A DNA stretch of 64,000 bases from Phaseolus vulgaris (Eukaryota > Streptophyta > Magnoliopsida > Fabales > Fabaceae), in NCBI RefSeq assembly GCF_000499845.2, contig NC_023756.2, forward strand, positions 43,970,291 through 44,034,290, in the 5' to 3' direction. The notes under the pieces are model-generated. The model was not told where the DNA came from. It ran no database searches and saw only the letters and a program-made list of their open reading frames with translations. Made by a program: the position numbers and the translations under genes. Positions 45,331 through 57,261 of the stretch are shown here, piece by piece. The number at the start of each line of letters is the position of its first letter. Within the stretch, counting starts at the first letter, position 1.

Positions 45331-47275
45331 ATCATTAGAAATGGTAAATTTTCCAAAAGTCCCAATGGATACCCTTCAAATTGTTTACCATTAAATTTTC
45401 TTCCAAATAAGCTCGTCATTTGCAAGTTAACTGACAACAACTTTGTGTCATTTGGGTTCCATGGCTAGTTGAAGGCAAGTGTAAAGAGTATTTTTCTCAT
45501 ATTGTAAACTGATAAAAACATTTATTCATTCAATTCTTAATTTTTTTCTCTCTCTCTTTATTTTCTTTGCAGAGGTTCGAGAATCTAATTGTGTTGAATT
45601 TTGACTAGGAAAAATATTATTTGACACCCACTTTTTGCAGCATTGCTCCAAATTACATCTTCCACATTACAAAGGTTATGAGATGTGAAAGGGTATTTTT
45701 GTCAATTAAAGGGGTGTAATTTGGAGCAAAGGGTGTTAAAGTATCATTGCTCTTTTGACTATTGTAAATTTTTAACACAGATACCTGATATGTTTAATCT
45801 TCCAAATTTGGAGAAACTTTCATTCAAAGGGTGTGAGAGTTTAATTGCAGTTCACGACTCAATTGATTTTATGACTAAACTGAAAATATTATATGTGAAA
45901 GGTTGCAACAAGCTTATGAGTTTTTTGCCTCTGAACTTGCCCATTCTTAAAAGTCTAGAACTTTCATATTGTTCGAATCTAGAGAAATTTCCAGAAATAC
46001 TTGAAAAGATGGAAAACATAAGGGTACTTCAATTGAAGGAGCTTCCCATAAAAGAATTGTTGTCAGTTGCGTTTCAAAACCTTATTCGATTCGAAGACTT
46101 AAGCTTGTCATGTGAAATGGTTGACTTACCAAGTAACATTGTCACGATGTCTGAGTTGTTGTATATTGCTGTTACTAATTGTAAGGAGTGACGATGGGTA
46201 AAATTAGAAGAGGGTGAAGATAACATAGGCTCAATGGTTTCTTCTAATGTAGGTTTGTTTTCGGCCTCGTCTTGCAACCTTGATGATCACTTCTTCTTAG
46301 CAGGTTTCATGCAGTTGGCACAAGTGCGTAGTTTATTGCTAAGGGAAAATAATTTCAAATTCCTTCCTGAATGCATCAAAGAACTTCACAACCTCTACAA
46401 TCTTGATGTGAGTCATTGCAAGCATCTTCGGGAAATTAGAGGAATGCCACCAAATTTAAAGCTTTTCAAGGCAATAAACTGTATATCCTTGAGTTCCTCG
46501 AGCTCAAGCATGTTGCTAAATAAGGTTTTGTCTTTCTTTTGAAATACTTTTATGATTGATAATACGAAGTGCTCTTCATGTTTGTTATTTGTTATAGCTA
46601 ATGAGTTCTTTATGAATTATGTATGACTAACAATAACTACACGAGGCTGGAAAAATTGAATTCTGGTTTCCAAGAACAAATATTCCAGAGTGGTTTGATC
46701 AGCAAAGAGTGGACCTTCAAGTTCTTTTTGGTTTCGTAATAAGTTTCCTGCCAAAGTTCTTTCTCTTAATATTGCACCTGTGTGTGAGGAATATAAATTT
46801 CATTTCATTAGACCTATGGTGTTCATTGATGGCAAACTTCAAGAATCAATATTATTTTCTTCCAAGGAAATAGAGATGATGTTTGAATTGGATCAAACAT
46901 TCCTCTTTGATCTACAAATGCTACTTGTTTATAGTAATTTGTTTGAACTACCTTTAGAAAAAGAATGAAAGCATGTGGAGGTTACATATGTAGGTGTGAT
47001 AAAGACCTCATTTGTTAAAGCAACAGGAATCCATATATTCAAAGAGGAAAACAACATCATGAAGGACATTCAGTTTGATGATCCTTATAGCAACAAGAAA
47101 GTAGACTACAATCTAAATGGTTCTCAATCACAAAACCACTCCTTGTTATAAAGCATAGGTTTGTTCACTACATGCAAATTTTTCCTAAGTTTTTTTTCTT
47201 TTTTGTTTTCTTGTTTTTATTTATTTTATTTTATTTACTAGCTTGAGCACCAACTCTCCTAAAGTATGGGTGAGA
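45331..47275 (+). pseudogene. TNL pseudogene D, LRR and C-JID half only
   Basis: This is the 3' half of a TNL gene in the opposite orientation to A-C. Exon 3 remnant 45331-45474 has an internal deletion (about 39 nt) and a TAG at 45466-45468, but keeps the GC donor. Exon 4, 45573-46524, is interrupted by a MITE at 45608-45752 and by TGA at 46189-46191 (Trp in the paralogs). The LRR codes for PNLEKLSFKGCESLIAVHDS and ELPIKEL. The exon 5 region from about 46635 has lost its acceptor AG and has a 1-nt deletion near 46704. It also has stops at 46966-46968 and 47149-47151, yet still shows NIPEW and LFELPLEKE. The TIR and NB-ARC exons are missing, so no receptor can be made. Confidence 0.9.
45608..45752. 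mobile_element. Mutator-like MITE, 145 bp, inside LRR exon of D
   Basis: The element is flanked by the exact 9-bp duplication TTTTGACTA (45599-45607 and 45753-45761). Ignoring it restores the paralog codon order across the site. The ends are imperfect inverted repeats converging on GACACCC/AACACCC and TTGCTCCAAATTACA. The 9-bp target duplication and TIR style fit Mutator-type MITEs. Confidence 0.9.
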
Positions 47276-47594
47276 TATTTTCATATATTAATAATGATGT
47301 GTTTTGATTCTCATAAACTCAACTTGTGTCCATATTGAGATTTAATCATGAATGTATCTTCATGATTTTTGGCATTTTCAAGTTTTTTATATTTTTATTG
47401 TTGTTTTTCTAGTTTATTAATTATTTATGTTAATAATAACAAAATTATATTAAATTTTTAATACGCATCAGTTTTGGAGGGTTTATATTTTTCTAGAACC
47501 ATATATACTCTAATGATAACAAATGTGAATGTGTTGTTATCTTATATGTTTTATGAATAAGAAAAGTGAGGTTGTGGTGACGGACTAGAATAAA
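47276..47594 (+). other. 3' flank of pseudogene D
   Basis: This is the inverted counterpart of 25830-26140 downstream of gene C, including TAGAACCATA-x-A-x-TCTAATGATAACA. It continues at 48523-48960 after the CACTA insertion. No gene is seen. Confidence 0.7.
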
Positions 47595-48522
47595 CACTAA
47601 TGCAGAAATACAAAACAAATGCGACTATTTTACATTTATAAGGGCGGTTATATAACCGCACTTGATCAACACACATTCTTAAATTGAAGATTTACAAGTG
47701 CGGCTATTTAGCCGCATTTGTAAGTGCGGCTATTTAGCCGTATTTGTAAGTGCGACTATTTAGCCGCATTTGTAACCGCATTTGTAAATGCGGCTATGGT
47801 AAAGAGCCGCATTCTTTTTTATTTTTTTTAAAAAAATTAAAACCATAAACCCTAAGGCAACAATAGCGGTGACAATGGCACAAAGAAGACAATGAAGGCT
47901 CGTAAAAACGAGAGGAAAGACGAGAGCAGAAACAAAAGAGAAAATGAAGTGTTAGAGAACCCTTCGCCAATGCAAGAAAACAAACAGATAAGTGAAACAA
48001 AAAAAATATGTAAACCATTGGTGAAGAAAGAGAGCGAATCGAAACGAACTTACAATGGTACGAGAACATAATGAAACTCGTAGAATAAGAGAGGAACACC
48101 AAAACATGAAGCGCCAAAAAGAAAGAAAGTATGAAAGAGTAAGTGGCGCGCTTCAAAATTAGGCTAAAAATTGATTTAAGAATGCGGCTATTAGTTATAG
48201 CCGCATTCTTAAATCATGCGCTTTGATTTACGAATGCGACTATTATAAATAGTTGCAGTCGTAAATCATGCGCTTTGATTTAAGAATGCAACTATTTAAA
48301 TTGTCGCATTCGTAAATCATGCGCTTTGATTTAATAATGCGGCTATTTAAATAGCCGCAATTGTAAATCATGCGTTTTGATTTAAGAATGTGGTTATTAC
48401 AAATAGCCGCATTCGTAAATGAAATTAATTTAAAAAATGCCACTGCGTTTTGAATGACAACAACAGCTAACCCTATAACCACATTAAATAAATAGTCGTT
48501 ATTTATACATTTTGTGCTAATG
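47595..48522. mobile_element. Non-autonomous CACTA element with hairpin arrays, 928 bp
   Basis: The element starts CACTAATGCAGAAATAC and ends TTTTGTGCTAATG. The empty site in the 3' flank of gene C (minus strand AGAATAAGGGATG at about 25825) gives a 3-bp AAG duplication, the left copy now AAA. Both subterminal zones (47620-47815 and 48175-48460) are packed with palindromes of the type TGCGGCTATTTAGCCGCA. The centre is unrelated sequence with minus-strand frames (47794-48156) that I regard as chance. No transposase is present. Confidence 0.85.
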
Positions 48523-49199
48523 AAGGGATGTAGCCAACCTTTTATTGCAAGACAATCATGTTTGTTGTCAAAACTCCATAGTAGCATGATTTTGTTTGAT
48601 AATAAAATTATCCCTACCTCTAGTCCTAAGTATTTATTTTGCACATGTGTTGTTGTCAAAGTTGTCAATAGCATGTGTTGTTGTCAAACTTACACAGTCA
48701 ATTAAGTTGGGTATATTCTCATATTGGTTGTCAAATAATATGGAAAAATGTTAGACACCAGGCGTCAGTATTGTCAAAATCCCAATCGTTGTCATCATGT
48801 TCTTAATCATCTTCGCTTGATTCATTCACGTCATCATTATCACGTATTGGTTCGATAGCATTACCATTGACCCATTCAAGAACTGATGTGTCAACTAATT
48901 GATGAGTATCATCTAAAGATCACAAATTTGACTAAAAAATAAATTAATCTATGAAAGAAGGAAGAGACGAGTTGCATTTAGTTTAATTTAGTAAATATCA
49001 AGCAATCATAAAAAATATTTACAAAAATGTTAACAATACTCTCTTAACACAGAAATTGATTTAGAGTCAATATATCTTCTTTTTCCTTTTTTAATGGTTT
49101 TTTTACCTTACTTAATTACTTTTTCTTATAGAAATATTTATCATTTTTGTATCATGTGGAGGACATATTGTGTATGTTTATTTCCAAAACAAAGATTTT
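48523..49199 (+). other. Continuation of the D 3' flank
   Basis: Bases 48523-48960 align with the reverse complement of about 25330-25822, including the acidic reading-frame relic. The rest is AT-rich without a gene. Confidence 0.6.
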
Positions 49200-49332
49200 A
49201 TGAGCATATGTTATAGGATAAAAGTTGTTGCCTTTGAGCAATGTTCACGGCGGGAAAACCATGGTCAAACCGTTGTCTAAAGTTTAGGCAACAATTTTAT
49301 GTTGTTGTCTAAAGTAATTTTGTTGTAGTGTT
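49200..49332 (-). mobile_element. CACTA-type terminus
   Basis: On the minus strand the sequence begins CACTACAACAAAATTACTTT and carries repeated subterminal TTTAGACAAC motifs. The opposite end was not identified. Confidence 0.5.
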
Positions 49333-50431
49333 TGTATTGTCCTTAATTGATCTAATCATGTTTACTTCATTTTATTGTAATAAACAAACTAAAAATTATG
49401 AGTGTGACTACTATCTTTGGATAAATAGTAAACTAGTATAAATTTTCATAGTTTTAAGTTTTTATTTTCTAAAACTTCGTTTAAATTTTTAGTAATTTAC
49501 AAATTTCAATAACATTTGCTTTAGAGCTTATTATCCATTTAAATATTTTTTATTTATAGTTATACTTCATTACTCTATTTACCATGTCAAAATTTGTAAG
49601 TGATTTTGTTTATATGGATATGTTTGGTAAAACTTTTTTCAAGTTTGTGGATTATGCATAAAGCAATGCGATGACTGTTATTGTCTGAATTATGGTCGTT
49701 TCTCACTTTTAACAATAAATCTAGTATGAATCATCGTTGATTTCCCCATTTAATTTTTTTAACTCCTTGTATTTTTATTATGATAATAACTTTATACCAA
49801 GTTAATTAAATCAGTTATGATAATGATTTTAGTTTAAAGTCGTTGTCATAATTCCTTTAAACAACAATGAGTATAACCGTTGTCAAACAATATAATATAA
49901 TCATTTTTAATATTACTTTTTAACTCTTGTTAAAAGTCTATATACATTAATACATCCTGGAGTTTCTGGATAATCTACTTAGGATATCTAAATTAATGAG
50001 ATCAAATTTTAATTTATGAATCATATTATTTCGTATCATTTATAATATTACAATTTTTATTTCAATACAAAAGTTTTATAAAATCTATATTTTAATAATT
50101 TTTTATTTATATTTATATAAAAGATATATTTTTGAAATAGAAAAATATTAAACAAGAACATACTTCGATGGAGAGTTTTTAGAAAAGCAAAAATTTACAT
50201 TTATTTTCTGTCGTCACCTTTCTCATTCTATCTCTTCTATTTCTTCTCATTCTTTTCTCTCTTTTCTTTTTCAACCTTCTATCTTCTCTTATTTTTATTA
50301 ATATTTATATTTCTAAATTAATTTTGTACAACATATGTTTCTAAAATGTCGTATTGTATTTTTATATCTCTCTTCTTTCTTTTTATCAATAATAAATAGG
50401 AGTACTAGGTATTTCAACTTGTATAACACTA
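49333..50431. other. AT-rich intergenic, possible element interior
   Basis: GTTGTC-A-A motifs at 49840-49890 resemble the subterminal repeats of the CACTA end at 49332, so part of this may be element DNA. No gene is supported. Confidence 0.4.
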
Positions 50432-52927
50432 GCTAGTGCAAAAAAAAATTTAGACAACAATTTTTTGAACTATTAGACAGCGGTTTCAAAATTACTATCT
50501 ATAAATACATAATTTATACTATTGGGGAATAGATAATAGTTCCAAAACCTTTGTTTATAAGTCACATCTAGACGACAATTCTTTTCACCAAACATAGTGT
50601 ATAATGAAAATAAATATGGTTATACTCTATTAGGGATGGAAATAAACGACGATTTTGCCTAAATTCGTTGTCTATTCCCTTTCCTTAGACCTTTTTAAAA
50701 TTCACATGGTCAAGGTATAGATTATGGTTACTGTACAAAACTGCCGTCTATTATGTTCTCTAAGAGGTATAGATGACGACTATGGCCCATACCCGCCGTC
50801 TACTATGGGAGTTTTTTTTTATTTCATTCTATTTTATATGTTTTTTCTTCTTATTTAACATGTTCATTTAAAACCCAGTCAGATACATAAATTCAGACAC
50901 ATCCTTTCAAACAAGCAAATTATATATATTGATAAATGTATTACAAAAACTAATACATATTCCTATCTATTTAATTCCTATACTATTCGTTAGCTATCCT
51001 AGAGTTATAGTAATTAACGAAATATGTGGCCCAAACATTTCTCACATAATCTAGGACTTCTAGTGGCAGTGGTTGTTCATTTGTAAACAACTGCATTACA
51101 AAATAAAATTCAAATTAGTGTTAAGATACATATACTTTTATTATAAAGAATAATTTAAATATTATTATATGTTCTTAATCTTTTCGAATGCCTACTCTTA
51201 CAATGGTAATCATCCATTGCATAACGTAGTAGTCACACTCATAGCCTCCCGATTGTTTATTACACTACAATTCAATATAAATTAAAAGTTAATATTGATA
51301 TTTTGATAAGCAATGAAAATAGGAAGACAAAAATTACAAACCTTGAACCATGCAACTTTTGATAATTTGCATTGGGTCGACCTCTAAGTATGCTATATCC
51401 ACACCATGCCCTTATTAATAGAAAAAATCTTGTTAGTAGATGTTTAAGTATTATACACAGGTAAGTTTATAATGTAATTACACATAAACTATTTGCTCCA
51501 GATGTGTGGATAGCTTCTTGTGCAGTGAAAAAACCACACAACAGTGTTATACGAATAACACAAGTAACTGCTAGTGACCCTTGCATCATCCGTGAAAACA
51601 GTTAGTAAATATTTAAAACATGAAATACTAATAATTGACAACTTATAATTGAACTTACTCATTAATATAAGGGCATAGATATATTTGTTTTCCCTCTTTA
51701 ATCAAAGTGTTGATGATGTATGATTGAGTTTCAGCTTTCTTTGCTTTAATTGGATTAATGAAATAGGGATCCAAGAATCCATATACATCTTGATTCCCGT
51801 CATTAATAGAAACTCTAGACAAATACCTACAAGTTATTAGTTAAAACATAATCAATAATAATTTAATATAAAATAAATTGAAATATAGGTGAAAGATACT
51901 TACATCATAAAAAATTGAACGATGGTTATATTAAGCTCTAGGTTTCGAGCTGCAAATTATAACACATCTGACATATATATGTACAAGGGAATGTCAGTGT
52001 TTCTTCCAAATAAAGTATCATCCCACGAAACCTCTAGTGGGTTTGTACCGATAGGCTTAACAACTGATAATAAAGAAGCTATAGGATCATCAATGGTAAC
52101 TGAAAGCTTCTTTTGTGGACTTGGTTTCTGACGAGGTTTCTACAAAATAAAGAACATTTGTTTTAAATTACATATAATACATAAATATAAATTAATATAA
52201 TGAAATTAAATTCTTACCGGGGGTTTTGGAATAACTCGAATGAGGTTTCTACAAAATAAAGATCATTTGTATTAAATTAGATATTAGATATAATACATAA
52301 ATATAAATTAATATAATTAAATTAAATTATTACCGGGAGTTCTGGAATAACTCGAATGAGGTGTTTGGGTCAGATTATGAATGTATGAACTATCTCAACC
52401 ACAATAATTACCTCATCTGTCAGTAGAGGAACATGAGCATTAACAACTCGTACTTTGTCCACCGTCACCTTCACCACATTAGGGAGAGAGACACATTATG
52501 TAAGGTAATGACCCATTCAAAGACTTTTCCAATGGCCACCTGAGGAATGATGTCGTTCTCTAGAAGTAACTCACATTGACTTATTTGGCCAATGACATCC
52601 CCTGATGTTGTGGGAGCTGCACAACTCCCCTTTGAGCTCCTCAGAGTGGGAGCCACAAGCGCCTCAGCACAAAGCTGCTGCGATAGAAACTCCTGTCGCA
52701 ACAACCGATTCTTCGTAAAACCGTCATATATCTTACACTGATAGAAGGCGGTTCCACCCAACAACAACCGTCTATTTGCCCAATAATTGGAATATAAACG
52801 GTTTTACGAGGAACCGTCGTCCATATCTTCGTTTTAATTTCAAAAATATCATCGCATTTTAATGGACATTGTTTGACAATGAAAGCAGTGTATATTAGTT
52901 GTCGTAAATGGACTTTTCTGCACTAGC
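50432..52927 (-). mobile_element. CACTA (En/Spm-like) element with Ulp1 protease remnant
   Basis: Outer ends are GCTAGTGCAAAAA at 50432 and CTGCACTAGC at 52918-52927, inverted to each other. Minus-strand fragments of an exon-split reading frame resemble the Ulp1-type (C48) protease gene carried by plant CACTA elements. They are FIIWPKHLIRVIPELP (about 52330-52380), IKEGKQIYLCPYINE (about 51660-51700), GGYECDYYVMQWM (about 51200-51250) and PLEVLDYVRNVWATYF (about 51010-51060). No transposase domain was recognised. The flank matches the AT block upstream of gene C (about 31300). Confidence 0.65.
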
Positions 52928-52959
52928 ATAAGAAAAACTAATAAACTCGTATGAAAAAA

Positions 52960-53640
52960 AAGCTTGAGACTTTGAATCATAATGATTGAGTTTCCTATGA
53001 AGCTTAGCATGATTGAGTTTCCTATGAAGCTTCCTATATGTTTATTTTTTCTATGTCTTGGTAGCACAAATATATATTAAACGGAAGAAGACATATACAT
53101 TGTTTCCAATATTATTTAATTAAGAATTTAAAAGGAAAACAAAGAAATCAGGTTAATAAATAAGGGAAATCGAATATAAATGATTAATCCATATTCATAT
53201 CGAAATCATATAATGTTATTTTGTTGTAATAAGAAAGAAAAAAAAAATAGTGTAAGATAAAATAAAAAGCCAATGCATATCTTGATCACTGCATTTATAA
53301 TGATAAGTCATGGAAATTGCAAAGTTGAAAGAGAGGAAAAAAACTTAATTTTTTTTAAAACATAATAAATAAATTATATATATGATTTTGCTGTAATTAT
53401 TATTATTATTATATATATATATATGTGGGTGCGTGTGTGATTTATAAAAATAGCACAAGATTAAGGAATGGTGAAGGTGTCTTTCTTGAAAACTCAGTCC
53501 TTGCAGGCTATGGTGAATGTGTTTGGATCGTTGACTCAGTAAGATGTGAATTCTTTTTTAAACTAAACTAGGCTCCACATTGTTACATCATAAATAATTG
53601 CATATTCATTGAATTGAAGTTTATAACTTTTGTTCTTCTT
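52960..53640 (+). promoter_or_regulatory. Upstream region of gene E
   Basis: The region aligns with 530-1235. It contains a tandem duplication of TGATTGAGTTTCCTATGAAG (about 52982-53032) and an ATT/AT microsatellite at 53397-53424. A core promoter could not be fixed. Confidence 0.4.
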
Positions 53641-55731
53641 ATGGCTGTAACATCACCTTCCCAAGCAATCTACGATGTGTTCCTCAATTTCAGAGGCCCA
53701 GACACACGTCAAGGTTTTACTGGGTATCTCCACAAAGCACTTCGTGACAGTGGAATCCACGTTTTCATTGATGATGAGGGCATTCAGAGTGGACAGATAA
53801 TAACACCAACACTTAAGGAGGCAATTGAAAACTCCAGGATTGCCATCACTGTGCACTCTACAAACTATGCTTCTTCTTCCTTCTGTTTGGATGAACTTGC
53901 AACCATTCTTGACTGCTCCAAAAGGACTGGACTGTTGGTCTTGCCTGTCTTTTACAAGGTCTCTCCTTGTCATGTCAGACACCAGCATGGAAGTTATGGA
54001 GAAGCATTGCTTAGACTTGAGAAAAGGCTTCTTGAGGAAAGGCTCCACCATAACATGGAGAATTGGAAGATGGCTCTGACAGAAGTAGCTGACTGTTCTG
54101 GCTTTCATTTCGAAGATGGGTATCCCTCTTTACCAATCTTTGTAATTTTTGTTGGATTAAATTTCACTTGTCATTGGAGTTGAAAAGAAAATGTCTTTTT
54201 GTTGATAGATACAACACAATGCTTTTAGTTTGACTTGTTAAACTTTTTGTTTGAAGCAGAAAAGAATATGAGCACAAGCTCATTGAGAAGATTGTTGAGC
54301 GTGTCTTCAACTTGCTTAGCAATGGCGAAGAAAGATTGCATGTTGCGGATTACCCAGTAGGACTAGGGTCACAGGTGCTAGAAATAAGGAAGCTTTTGGA
54401 TGTTGGATGTGATGATGGTGTCCGCATGATAGGGATCCATGGAATGGGCGGTGTAGGGAAATCAACACTTGCTCGCGCAGTTTATAATTTGATTAGTGAT
54501 CAATTTGATGGTTCGTGCTTTCTTCAAAATGTAAGGGAAGAATCAAACAAACATGGGTTAAAACACCTTCAAAGCATCATTCTTTCACAGTTACTTGGAA
54601 GGAAGGAAACCAACTTAGCAAGTGAGCAACAAGGAATTTCAATAATAAAAAACAGGTTCAATCGAAAGAAAGTTCTCTTAATTCTTGATGATGTAGACCA
54701 GCACAAGCAGCTGCAGGGAACTGTTGGAAGTCCTGATTGGTTTGGTCCCGGCAGCAGAGTGATCATCACCACTCGCGACAAACAACTTCTAGCATTTCAT
54801 GAGGTTAAAAGAACACATGAGGTGAAGGAATTGAATAAGAAAGATGCTCTTAAGTTGCTTAAGTTGAAAGCTTTTAAAACTGAGGAAGTTGATCCAAGTT
54901 ACATGGAGGTATTGAATCAGGTAGTAACTTATGCTTCTGGTCTTCCATTGGCTTTGGAAGTAATAGGCTCCAACTTGTTTGGAAAAAGTGTACGAGAATG
55001 GGAATCTGCTATCAGACAATATAAGAGAATTCCTAATAATCAAATCCTAGAGATACTTAGAGTAAGCTTTGATGCTTTGGGAGAAGAAGAGAAGAGTGTT
55101 TTTCTTGACATTGCTTGTTGCTTCAAAGGGTATAAATTGTCAGAGGTTGAAGAGAAACTTCGTGCTCTTTATGATAACTGCATGAAATACCATATTGGGG
55201 TGTTAGTTGAAAACTCTCTCATAAAGATTACTCATGATGATAGAGTTACATTTCATGATTTGATTGAGGACATAGGTAAAAAAATTGACCGTCAGCAATC
55301 ACCACCAGAGCCAGGGAAGCGCAGGAGATTATGGTTACAAGAAGATATAATTCAAGTTTTAAAGCACAACTCGGTGAGTGAGACACTGATGGATGGTTTG
55401 GTTTCTCATCCTTTTCTGTCTATTGTATTTTTGCATCACAGTTGTCTTTTTTCTTTACAATTTGTAAAATTTCTCTCAATAATTGAATTAATGCCTTACA
55501 TATACTTGCATTGTGGTTGATTCATGCATTCTGCTATCACAGGGAACTAGTGAAATCAAAATTATCTGTCTGGATTTCCCCATATCCGACAACCAAGAAG
55601 TAGTAGAATGGGATGAAAACGCTTTCATGGTGATGAAAAGCCTTAAAATACTTATTGTTAGAAATGGTAACTTTTCCCCATATCCAAATTATCTACCTGA
55701 AAGTTTGAGTGTACTGGAATGGCGAGCATAG
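53641..55731 (+). CDS. Truncated TIR-NBS gene E
   Basis: Exons are TIR 53641-54119, NB-ARC 54260-55373 and a short exon 3, 55543-55731, giving about 593 residues. I start at ATG 53641 (MAVTSPSQAIYDVFLNFRG), in the position used by the paralogs; an upstream in-frame ATG at 53614 is also possible. TIR shows SSFCLDELATI with the catalytic glutamate. NB-ARC shows GMGGVGKST, KKVLLILDDVD, GSRVIITTRD, GLPLALEVIG, FLDIACCFKG and FHDLIEDIG (His-Asp kept, Met replaced by Phe). Exon 3 ends LEWRA-stop: the segment normally following LEWHGYP is deleted, though the GC donor motif AAG/GCAAGT survives at about 55758. No LRR or C-JID exons follow on this strand. It may work as a TIR-NBS protein of the TN class or be a decaying TNL. 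Confidence 0.75.
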
Positions 55732-55739
55732 GTATTGGA

Positions 55740-57261
55740 GTATGATAGCTTATCCAAGGCAAGTTTTAACAATACATTTTACTAATCGAGTAAATTAATA
55801 AATTCACTGTAAGCTTATTGTTAGTGGTATTCAAAGTTCTCACTTTTTATACAGTAAAGTTTGTTCTCATTTTGTGAAGTCAAAAAATATTTTCATAGCA
55901 TACAAAATATAGTTATAGAACTCACTTATTCATTAGATAGACAGCAACTTGTTGGTTTTTTGAAAGATTCATACTTTGTTTTCCCTCCTTTGAAACTGGA
56001 TAAATGAAAAACGATTACCAGACTTACACTGAATCTTCTGGAGCAGTGTGAGCATATTTTTGGTTGACACATGCTTTGAAGTTCTGATAGTTATGGGAAA
56101 GGGAACTTTTCATATTTCAGTCAATAAACATTTACATCACCTTAAACTCTCTTTTCGCAGGTTCAACTGTTTCCTTCTAAGTGCTAGGATGATCAGGAAG
56201 GAGAAAGACTTAAACCAGTTCAATTTTGTAACTGTACTGTTTAGATTTTCCCATAACACTACTTTGGCTACTTTTAGCATTTTCATTTAGTATGTTTGAA
56301 AATTTTGTATAAGCAGAATGGTTACCATGATGCTTATTCACTCTTGAGTTGGGACACATAGTTTTGTGTTTACTTGTATGGCTATCTTTCTGATGAATGT
56401 CTTAGTATTGCATGTCAACTGGTTTAATTTAGATTTTAGATCTGGAATTCCAATTTAAATTGATTCCTATTTCAGTGCTTTATAATATGCATCACATTTG
56501 CTTTTACTTGCTTTTTTCTTAAATGCCAAAGGAAGATGATAGTTTTGTCCCCTGCAATGAGGAGTTGTTTCATATAAATTGTATTACTAAATTGGTTAAT
56601 CTCATTTGTCTGAGGGATATATGTGTTATTTTGTATCACCTGTTCTATACAAAGCATGAAAAAATATTCGCAAGTAAAATCAATCTTAGGAACGAAGTTT
56701 ACAACACAAATTGAAAGCTAAGAGGTGTTTATTACAAATCTGAAGACAATAAGCAAGCCAGATAAAAAGTGTGTTGGATCAAACATTTATCACTAGACAA
56801 AAACTCACTCTTTAAAAAAAGTCCCACCACACTAACCAGATGGGTAAACTACCACATTCGTTTAAGTAAAAGTAACTTACTAACATTACCAATTTTCCTG
56901 TTTCTTGAATAATCAAGTAAAATTAATTTACTAACATACTTCATAGATAAAACTTATAATAATACTTTCTTACATCTAATTCACAATCCACTGTCATACT
57001 GAAACACCAAATTGAATTCCAATATATATTGTTCAAGAGAAATATTAATCATGTGCCATAATTGATCACTCTGCTTCTGATACTTCTTTTCTCTTCTTCC
57101 ATTTATACAGATCAAAATAATAAGTTCAAATAAAATGAGTTACTGTGATGAAGTATGAGATGGGATGATTTACCTTTGACACTTATTGTGCCACTTACAA
57201 ACTTTAACTCCATCGAACATCACTCTATCATATAAAACTATACATCGTTTCTGTTGCCCAA
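55740..57261. other. Intergenic between E and F, no gene seen
   Basis: These are converging 3' ends of E (+) and F (-). ORFs at 56048-56290 and 56523-56714 show no recognisable motif. Confidence 0.5.

Noticed and set aside
47794..48156. 120-codon minus ORF in the centre of the CACTA element
   Set aside because: Low-complexity hydrophobic translation of a purine-rich strand, no motif, not conserved at the empty site.
47620..48460. Regularly spaced short palindromes looking like a CRISPR array
   Set aside because: Repeats are degenerate, spacing irregular, no cas genes, plant genome; they are subterminal repeats of a CACTA element.
48243..48674. 143-codon minus ORF with repeated ILKSKRMIYDC units
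   Set aside because: The repetition comes from translating the element's hairpin repeats; it crosses the element boundary into flank.
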